Below, one piece after another: positions 13,663 through 18,745 of a DNA stretch of 18,745 nucleotides. The translations under genes and the position numbers were made by a program. The stretch's first letter is position 1; each line of letters starts with the position of its first letter. This DNA comes from an uncultured Lachnospiraceae bacterium (lineage in GTDB: Bacteria > Bacillota > Clostridia > Lachnospirales > Lachnospiraceae): positions 1-18,745 of the forward strand of contig CADBQE010000110.1 of assembly GCA_902796695.1 (NCBI GenBank), read 5' to 3'. The notes beneath the pieces were generated by a model. That model did not search any database, was not told where the DNA came from, and was given only the letters and a program-made list of their open reading frames with translations.

Positions 13663-14988
13663 CTACACCAAATGTGTCAAAAACTCTATATATTTTTTGA
13701 TCTCCCGCTCGTATCCGTTGTCTCCCAGTTCCAGAAAACGGCTTCCGAGCAGTTCATCCGGCAGATACTGCTGTTTGACGTAATGCCCCGGGAAATCGTG
13801 GGCATACTGATAGCCGATGCCCTTGCCCAGGTCCGACGCGCCCTGATAGCCGGTCCCCTGCAGATGCGGCGGGACCTGCTTGACGTCCGTATTCTGCACG
13901 GCTTCCAGGGCTTTTTCCAGGCCCATATAGGAGGCGTTGCTCTTCGGTGCGGTGGCGACGTACACGGCGGCCAGGGCCAGCGGGATCCGGCCCTCGGGCA
14001 TGCCGACGCGCTCCAGGACTTCCGAAGCGGCCACCGCCACCTGCATGGCGCGGGGATCGGCCAGGCCCACGTCCTCTGCCGCGCAGATCATGATGCGGCG
14101 CGCAATGAATTTCGGATCTTCGCCGGCGGTCAGCATCCGGGCCAGCCAGTAAAGCGCCGCGTCCGGGTCCGACCCCCGCATGCTTTTGATGAAGGCGCTG
14201 ATCACGTCGTAGTGATTGTCGCCGTCCTTGTCATAGCGCACGGCCCGGCGCTGGATGCACTCTTCCGCCACGGACAGGGTAATATGGATCCGCCCGTCTT
14301 CGCCGCGCGGGGTCGTCAGGACGGCCAGCTCCACGGCGCTTAAGGCCCGGCGGGCATCGCCGCCGGCCACATCCGCCAGGAATTCCACCGCGTCCTCATC
14401 CATGTCCGCGCCGTACATGCCCATGCCGCGCTCCGGATCGGTCACGGCCCGCCGGAGCAGGACCGCGATATCCTTCTTATCCAGCGGTCTGAGCTGGAAA
14501 ATATGGGAACGGGAAATCAGAGCCCGGTTCACTTCAAAAAACGGATTCTCCGTCGTGGCGCCGATCAGGATCACGGTCCCGTCTTCCACAAACGGCAGCA
14601 GGTAATCCTGCTGGGCTTTGTTGAAGCGGTGGATCTCGTCAATGAACAGGATCGTTTTTTTGCCGAAGAGCGCGCGGTTGTTTTTCGCCTCCGCCACGAC
14701 TTCTTCCATGTCCTTTTTGCCGGCGGCCGTCGCGTTGATCTGACGGAATTCCGCCTTGGTGGTGGCGGCGATCACCTGCGCCAGCGTGGTCTTGCCGGTG
14801 CCGGGCGGCCCGTAAAAGATCAGGGAGGACAGCTGATCCGCCTGAATAATGCGGCGCAGCAGCTTGCCCTCTCCCAGAATGTGCTCCTGCCCCACCACCT
14901 CATCCAGGGTGACGGGGCGCAGGCGCAGCGCGAGAGGGCTGTCCTTTTCCTTGGCCTGATCATTCATATAGTCAAACAGATTCATCAT
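13663..14988 (-). CDS. rarA: Replication-associated recombination protein A (AAA+ ATPase)
   Basis: A 441-residue member of the RarA/MgsA/WRNIP1 family, AAA+ ATPases that act at stalled replication forks. Seen: an LRPVTLDEVVGQEHILG entry motif; Walker A GPPGTGKTT (60-68); Walker B FIDEIHRFNKAQQD (DEIH at 117-120); sensor 1 IGATTENPFFEVN, with the arginine-finger region LISRS following; and a C-terminal half with SMRGSDPDAALYWLARM, AAEDVGLADP and a YQYAHDFPGH-type segment, all typical. Length matches the family. Two adjacent ATGs (14988, 14985) are possible and the ribosome site is weak. It follows the phosphodiesterase gene by only 9-10 bases, so coupling is likely. The stop is followed by the terminator/attenuator at 13617-13642. 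Confidence 0.95.
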   Translation of the reverse strand: MMNLFDYMNDQAKEKDSPLALRLRPVTLDEVVGQEHILGEGKLLRRIIQADQLSSLIFYGPPGTGKTTLAQVIAATTKAEFRQINATAAGKKDMEEVVAEAKNNRALFGKKTILFIDEIHRFNKAQQDYLLPFVEDGTVILIGATTENPFFEVNRALISRSHIFQLRPLDKKDIAVLLRRAVTDPERGMGMYGADMDEDAVEFLADVAGGDARRALSAVELAVLTTPRGEDGRIHITLSVAEECIQRRAVRYDKDGDNHYDVISAFIKSMRGSDPDAALYWLARMLTAGEDPKFIARRIMICAAEDVGLADPRAMQVAVAASEVLERVGMPEGRIPLALAAVYVATAPKSNASYMGLEKALEAVQNTDVKQVPPHLQGTGYQGASDLGKGIGYQYAHDFPGHYVKQQYLPDELLGSRFLELGDNGYEREIKKYIEFLTHLV

Positions 14989-14998
14989 GCTGCATCTC

Positions 14999-15559
14999 TC
15001 AGAAAGAATGCCGCGGCGTCATTTCGAAACGCCGGTATTCTTCGCCGTCCAAATCCATCCAGCGGTACAGGCCGTTCTCCAGTGTCATATAGCTGTGACG
15101 GCTGCCGCCTTTGGGGATCGAAACGGAGCCGGGATTCATCGCCACGAAATTACCGAAATCATGGCAGACGGGCACGTGGGTATGACCGGACAGCAGCACG
15201 TCCACGCCCTGCAGCGGGAAGCGGCTGTGCTCGTCATACAGATGGCCGTGGGTGGCCATGATCAGGCAGCCGCGGTCCACCAGGGCCGTGAAGTCCTGCA
15301 GGATCGGAAATTCCAGCACCGCCTGGTCCACTTCGGAATCGCAGTTGCCGCGGACCGCGGCGATCACGTCCTTATAGCGGTTTAACTGCTCGGCCGTGTT
15401 CATGGTTCCGTATTCCTCCGGCAGCGCGTTGCGGGCACCGTGATAGAGCAGATCGCCCAGAAGAAGCAGGCGGTCCGCCTTCTCCGCTTCAAAGCGGCGC
15501 AGCAGTTTTTCACAGCAGCGGCTGCTGCCGTGGATATCCGAGGCAATAAGCCATTTCAT
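14999..15559 (-). CDS. YfcE/MJ0936-type metallophosphoesterase
   Basis: A 186-residue calcineurin-like phosphodiesterase. All five metal-binding blocks are present: SDIHGS with D8 and H10, LGDLLYHG with D36, GNCDSE (71-76), THGH (103-106), and GHTHVP (125-130). NPGSVSIPKGG follows, as in the YfcE group. These enzymes hydrolyse phosphodiesters with Mn2+; the natural substrate is usually unknown. The protein is soluble. The start at 15559 has AAAGGAG 8 bases upstream. It lies 27 bases after lplA and just before rarA, and is probably part of the lpdA-lplA-yfcE-rarA transcript. Confidence 0.9.
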   Translation of the reverse strand: MKWLIASDIHGSSRCCEKLLRRFEAEKADRLLLLGDLLYHGARNALPEEYGTMNTAEQLNRYKDVIAAVRGNCDSEVDQAVLEFPILQDFTALVDRGCLIMATHGHLYDEHSRFPLQGVDVLLSGHTHVPVCHDFGNFVAMNPGSVSIPKGGSRHSYMTLENGLYRWMDLDGEEYRRFEMTPRHSF

Positions 15560-15586
15560 GAGCCGGGCTCCTTTCCTTCCGTCTTT

Positions 15587-16582
15587 TTACAGAAGCAGCA
15601 GTTCCGTCAGATCCGCCGCTTCGAGGCCGGTAAAATAATCCGGGACGCGGATCCCGGCCAGGTGCTGCCGCACCTCATCTTCCCGCAGCGGAACGCCGGT
15701 CAGCCGGTCCGCCAGTTCCGCGGGGTCGCGGGTGCTGAAGAAATCGCCCTGAAAAGTCAGGCTCTCGATGCAGCCCTTCTTCAGTGCGATGACCGCTTCC
15801 ACGGTCCCGCAGCCCTCAAACCGCTTCCGCTTGCGGAGCGTGCCCGGCGGAGAGGCGCCCCAGTTCCATTCCCAGCGGTCATAGCGGGCTTCCTTCAGGC
15901 GGCCGATCGCCGCCAGGTCCTCGTCCGAGAAGGTGATCCGCTCGGCTTCCCGCCCGTCCGTCAGTTCTTCCAGCAGGACGCGGCGGAATTCCTCCAGCGT
16001 CACCCCGGGCGGAAGCAGCGGCTTCAGATTTGTCACGCGGGAGCGGACGGAGGAAACGCCCTTGCCCGCCAGTTTTTCCGCGCGGACCGCCAGCGCCTCC
16101 TGCACGGCGGAAAGATCCGAGTCGAAAAGGATCGTTCCGTGGTGCATCACTCTGCCGTCCCGCAGATACTGCGCGTTGCCGGAAAATTTCCGGCCGCCCG
16201 CGGTCACGTCGTTCCGGCCGCTGATCTCCGCGGCCACGCCGAAGCGCGCGAGCGTCCGCACCACCGGCCGGCAGAACAGGGCCAGATCCACGCGGCCGCC
16301 CGGCTGCGCATCCGTGATCACCGTAAAATTCAGATTGCCGAGGTCATGATAAACCGCGCCGCCGCCGGAGAGACGCCGCACCACCCGAATGCCCCGCGCC
16401 TCCACGGCCGCGCCGTTTACTTCCGCCGCCGTATTCTGATATTTGCCTATGATGACGGCCCGGTCGTTCTGCCAGAGCATCACATACGCCCTGTCCCTCG
16501 GCAGGGAGGAGAATACATACTCCTCCGCCGCCAGATTGAAGGCAGGGTCTGTCGTGGCGAGGTCAAGAATCGCCGTACGCAT
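15587..16582 (-). CDS. lplA: Lipoate--protein ligase
   Basis: A 331-residue enzyme that activates lipoate with ATP and attaches it to lysine on lipoyl domains (E2 subunits, GcvH). Seen: RRLSGGGAVYHDLGNLNFT, beginning at residue 69 (the lipoyl-AMP loop); SGRNDV at 121-126; GGRKFSGNAQ with the catalytic-position Lys132; MHHGTILFD at 146-154; and SRVTNLKPLL. A C-terminal accessory domain follows from about residue 245, as in the full-length LplA of E. coli and Firmicutes. The start lies 1 base after the lpdA stop and lacks a clear ribosome site, so translation is likely coupled to lpdA. No lipoyl acceptor protein is encoded in the window. Confidence 0.93.
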   Translation of the reverse strand: MRTAILDLATTDPAFNLAAEEYVFSSLPRDRAYVMLWQNDRAVIIGKYQNTAAEVNGAAVEARGIRVVRRLSGGGAVYHDLGNLNFTVITDAQPGGRVDLALFCRPVVRTLARFGVAAEISGRNDVTAGGRKFSGNAQYLRDGRVMHHGTILFDSDLSAVQEALAVRAEKLAGKGVSSVRSRVTNLKPLLPPGVTLEEFRRVLLEELTDGREAERITFSDEDLAAIGRLKEARYDRWEWNWGASPPGTLRKRKRFEGCGTVEAVIALKKGCIESLTFQGDFFSTRDPAELADRLTGVPLREDEVRQHLAGIRVPDYFTGLEAADLTELLLL

Positions 16583-16583
16583 T

Positions 16584-17945
16584 TTATTTATGGATCGCGA
16601 CGCCGAAGCAGTCCAGGGCCGCTTCCTTCATCATCTCACAAAGCGAAGGGTGCGCCACCACGGTGTTTTCCCACTCCGTCAGCGTCATGCCGTTCTGAAC
16701 GGCCAGCGTAGCCATGCCGATCATTTCGGACGAATTTTCTCCGACGATGGTCACGCCCAGCGTTTTCTTCGTTGCTTCATCCGCCACCACATAAACCGTG
16801 CCGGACGCGCCTTCCGCGAGCGCCATGCCGTTGTTGCTGTATTCGAAAGTGCCCATGACCGGCTTGAAGCCGGCGGCTTCCGCCTGCTGCGTGCTCAGGC
16901 CCACGGAGGCAAAGCAGGGCAGCGTATAGACGCAGGCCGGGATGGGGCCGGGAGCCGGGACTTCTTCGCCCAGCATATCCTGCAGGGCTCTTTCGCCTTC
17001 CGCATAGGCCGCATGCGCCAGCTGCAGACCGCCGGCCGCATCGCCGATCGCGTAAACGCCGGGCAGATTGGTCCGCTGGTGAGCGTCCACCTTGACGCAG
17101 CGTCTTTCCAGTTCCAGGCCCAGGGCTTCCGCGTCGATCCCGGCCAGGGAAGCCTTCCGGCCCACGGCCATCAGGACCTGTTCGCAGTCGATCACGTTTT
17201 CCGCGCCGTCCTTTTCAAAGACGGCTTTCAGGCCTTCTTCGGCCTTTTCCACGCGCAGCATTTTCGCGCCGGTATACAGCTTCACGCCCAGCTTCTTGAT
17301 ATGAGAGACCAGCTGGTCCACCGCGGCGCGTTCGTTGTTCGGCAGCAGCGCCGGCAGCATTTCCACCACGGACACCTTCGTGCCGAAGGCCTGGAAGGCG
17401 CAGGCCAGTTCCAGTCCGATCACGCCGCCGCCCATGACGACCATGCTCTTCGGGATCTCGGTCATGTTCAGCACGTCCGTGGACGTGATGCAGAGCTCAT
17501 GGCCGGGGATCGGGATGATCATGGTCTCGCTTCCGGTCGCGATCACCACGTTTTTGCCCTGATAGCATTCCCCGCCGCATTCCACGATGCGGTCCGGCTT
17601 CAGCACGGCTTCCCCGTAGACGGTGGTCACGCCGGCCGCATCCAGCAGCAGCTTGACGCCGCTCGTGAGCTTCTTCACCACCATTTCCTTGCCCTTCTGG
17701 ACCTTTTCGAAATTTATGGTCAGCGGGCCGCCGTAGATGCCGCGCTTGCTCAGGTTCTTTACTTTATCCATAGTCAGGGCTTTGTCCACCAGATATTTGG
17801 TGGGGATGCAGCCCACGTTCAGGCAGGTGCCGCCCAGGACATTCTTTTCAAATACGGCTGTTTTCAGGCCTTTTTTGGCCGCCGCGCCCGCCAGGCTGTA
17901 TCCGCCGGGGCCGCCGCCCATGATCAATAAATCAAACTGTTCCAT
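16584..17945 (-). CDS. lpdA: Dihydrolipoyl dehydrogenase (E3)
   Basis: A 453-residue FAD disulfide oxidoreductase that re-oxidises dihydrolipoyl groups with NAD+. Seen: the FAD loop GGGPGG (residues 10-15); the redox pair GGTCLNVGC with C41 and C46; ATGSETMI; the NAD-binding loop VVMGGGVIGLELA; the second FAD motif VYAIGDAAGG; and, near the C-terminus, HPSLCE with H432 and E437 as the active-site pair supplied to the partner subunit. The start has GAGGAGG 4-5 bases upstream. It is the first gene after the promoter at 18012-18040 and is coupled to lplA. The E2/H-protein partner (glycine cleavage or an oxo-acid dehydrogenase) must be encoded elsewhere. Confidence 0.94.
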   Translation of the reverse strand: MEQFDLLIMGGGPGGYSLAGAAAKKGLKTAVFEKNVLGGTCLNVGCIPTKYLVDKALTMDKVKNLSKRGIYGGPLTINFEKVQKGKEMVVKKLTSGVKLLLDAAGVTTVYGEAVLKPDRIVECGGECYQGKNVVIATGSETMIIPIPGHELCITSTDVLNMTEIPKSMVVMGGGVIGLELACAFQAFGTKVSVVEMLPALLPNNERAAVDQLVSHIKKLGVKLYTGAKMLRVEKAEEGLKAVFEKDGAENVIDCEQVLMAVGRKASLAGIDAEALGLELERRCVKVDAHQRTNLPGVYAIGDAAGGLQLAHAAYAEGERALQDMLGEEVPAPGPIPACVYTLPCFASVGLSTQQAEAAGFKPVMGTFEYSNNGMALAEGASGTVYVVADEATKKTLGVTIVGENSSEMIGMATLAVQNGMTLTEWENTVVAHPSLCEMMKEAALDCFGVAIHK

Positions 17946-17962
17946 GCTTCCTCCTCATGCCG

Positions 17963-17980
17963 CGCATTCCGACGCATTCC
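17963..17980. repeat. Short direct repeat in the lpdA leader
   Basis: CGCATTCC occurs at 17963-17970 and again at 17973-17980, a 10-base period, just upstream of the lpdA ribosome site. It could be one helical turn of a binding site; it is short enough to be chance. Confidence 0.3.
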
Positions 17981-18000
17981 CTGCGGTCCGCGCATAAAAA

Positions 18001-18028
18001 AATACCCTTATATGATACCATATAAGGG
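18001..18028 (-). terminator. Terminator of the dut unit (perfect palindrome plus T-run)
   Basis: CCCTTATATG (18005-18014) and CATATAAGGG (18019-18028) are a perfect 10-base-pair inverted repeat with a 4-base loop. On the minus strand it is followed by TATTTTTTT, as expected of an intrinsic terminator after dut. The same palindrome overlaps the -10 of the lpdA promoter and could equally be an operator. Confidence 0.6.
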
Positions 18029-18040
18029 CAGAAAGGGCAA
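18012..18040 (-). promoter_or_regulatory. Extended -10 promoter of the lpdA unit
   Basis: On the minus strand: TTGCCC (18040 to 18035), a 17-base spacer, and TATCAT (18017 to 18012) preceded by TGG, which makes an extended -10. Scores are 4/6 and 5/6. The -10 lies in the loop and inner arm of the palindrome at 18005-18028. The leader to lpdA is about 60 bases. Confidence 0.65.
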
Positions 18041-18072
18041 GGAAAAGTGCGTTTCGCCGCGCCGGAGCGCCG

Positions 18073-18507
18073 TTATTTTATCCCGGTGCTGCCGAAGCCG
18101 CCGCGGTCCTTTCCCGTCAGGTGTTCCACGGCTTCAAAGACCAGCGGGGGCTGGTTCTCCACGACCCGGAACTGGCAGATGCGGTCCCCGCGGTGCACGG
18201 TGACCGGCCGGGTGGCGAGCATCGGAACGAACCATTCGTCATGGTCGCCGCAGTAGGAGCTGTCCACGACGCCGACGCTGTTCACCTGCAGCAGGCCGAA
18301 GTTTTTGAACGTGCTGCTGCGCGGCGCCACGTGCGCCTCATAGCCTTCCGGCAGCTCCACGGCAATGCCCAGCGGAATCAGCCGGAATTCTCCGGCCTCA
18401 AAGGAGATCTCGCGCGCCGCCCTGAGGTCGATCCAGTCGGACTTTCCTTCCACGTAGGTCAGCGGCTCCATCTCCGGATCCAGATAACGGATCTTAAGCG
18501 TCAGCAT
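18073..18507 (-). CDS. dut: dUTP diphosphatase, variant trimeric form
   Basis: A 144-residue enzyme that hydrolyses dUTP to dUMP and keeps uracil out of DNA. The five trimeric dUTPase motifs can be followed: WIDLRAA (25-31), PRSSTFKNFG (62-71), GVVDSSYCGD (79-88) with the catalytic-position D82 and Tyr85, RGDRICQFRV (106-115), and RGGFGSTG at the C-terminus. Motif 2 (RSSTF rather than RSGLA) and the HDEWF segment after motif 3 mark a variant form known in clostridia and some of their phages. The start lies 1 base after the stop of the upstream membrane protein, so the pair is probably co-transcribed. Confidence 0.9.
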   Translation of the reverse strand: MLTLKIRYLDPEMEPLTYVEGKSDWIDLRAAREISFEAGEFRLIPLGIAVELPEGYEAHVAPRSSTFKNFGLLQVNSVGVVDSSYCGDHDEWFVPMLATRPVTVHRGDRICQFRVVENQPPLVFEAVEHLTGKDRGGFGSTGIK

Positions 18508-18508
18508 G

Positions 18509-18745
18509 TCACGGCTCTCTTTTCTTTAAGGCCTTGCGGCGGCGGATGCGCTCCTTCAGGATCTTGTTCTGATAGGCCATCACGCCGGAAAACAGGACGG
18601 ATAAAACCAGCAGGATCGCGAGCAGGACGATCGCGACGGTCTTCCAGCCGCCTCCGCTGCTCTTGGTGCCGGCCGGATCCGTTTCCGGGGTCCGGGTGCC
18701 CGTCGTGGACGGAACGCGTGTGGAGGAAGTCGGAGCGGAAGGCCC
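18509..18745 (-). CDS. C-terminal tail of a membrane-anchored protein (5'-partial)
   Basis: Only the last 78 residues are in the window. They consist of a Pro/Ser/Thr/Gly-rich stretch (about 30 residues, suggesting an extracytoplasmic linker), one hydrophobic membrane segment (TVAIVLLAILLVLSVLF and a few more), and a strongly basic tail (RIRRRKALKKREP). This is a C-terminal anchor with the tail inside the cell. D-alanyl-D-alanine carboxypeptidases of clostridia often end this way, but other exported proteins do too, so I do not name it. The stop is 1 base from the dut start. Confidence 0.75.
   Translation of the reverse strand, partial: GPSAPTSSTRVPSTTGTRTPETDPAGTKSSGGGWKTVAIVLLAILLVLSVLFSGVMAYQNKILKERIRRRKALKKREP

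Noticed and set aside
13657..13680. TTGACA on the minus strand near the end of rarA as a promoter for the solenoid gene
   Set aside because: The only -10-like hexamer (TAGAAT) lies 9 bases away, not 16-18, and TTGACA is part of the rarA coding sequence. No acceptable -10 is found at the right distance.
12595..14343. A 582-residue open frame on the plus strand opposite the solenoid gene and rarA
   Set aside because: Same cause: long open frames arise opposite GC-rich coding DNA. It crosses the terminator region and has no ribosome site or family features.
15440..17930. Long plus-strand open frames opposite lplA and lpdA
   Set aside because: They are antisense to two well-recognised enzymes; their products are His/Arg/Gln-rich and featureless.

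Overview
The window looks like chromosomal DNA of a GC-rich anaerobic Firmicute, most likely a clostridium of the Lachnospiraceae type. The signs are strong AGGAGG ribosome binding sites, sigma-A style promoters, tightly packed genes, a variant form of IspF, a variant dUTPase, and a three-gene set (large solenoid protein, Hsp70-like protein, TPR protein) that I associate with the Lachnospiraceae families DUF5717 and DUF5716. These family names come from memory and not from a search. I see no tRNA, rRNA, CRISPR array, insertion sequence or phage gene. No intergenic gap exceeds about 200 bases.

Plus strand, 1-5757: (a) the C-terminal part of a membrane-anchored SpoIIE-type PP2C phosphatase followed by a small DUF4298 protein; (b) an NhaC-family antiporter and a MurE-type ligase, transcribed from a near-perfect promoter and closed by a strong terminator; (c) a heavy-metal-associated (HMA) domain protein translationally coupled to a ZIP metal transporter, with its own promoter and a palindrome at the predicted start of transcription.

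Minus strand, 5787-18745, in order of transcription: the C-terminal tail of a membrane-anchored protein and a dUTPase; then a terminator/promoter region; then lpdA, lplA, a YfcE-like phosphodiesterase and rarA in one close-packed run; then a terminator-like hairpin in the leader of the next unit; then the large solenoid protein, the Hsp70-like protein and the TPR protein; and finally ispF, ispE and ispD, with 4-base overlaps at ispF/ispE and ispE/ispD. The two halves of the window converge at about 5757-5787.

Most genes are housekeeping: peptidoglycan precursor ligation, MEP isoprenoid synthesis, lipoate attachment and lipoamide oxidation, replication-fork rescue and dUTP removal. The least explained part is 7870-13590. 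There a protein that aligns motif by motif with Hsp70, but with altered phosphate-binding loops, is encoded between a 1186-residue protein (two probable beta-sandwich domains plus a long helical solenoid) and a TPR protein. This resembles an uncharacterised chaperone-like or scaffold complex. Its leader contains a terminator hairpin whose 3' arm can alternatively pair with the ribosome binding site.
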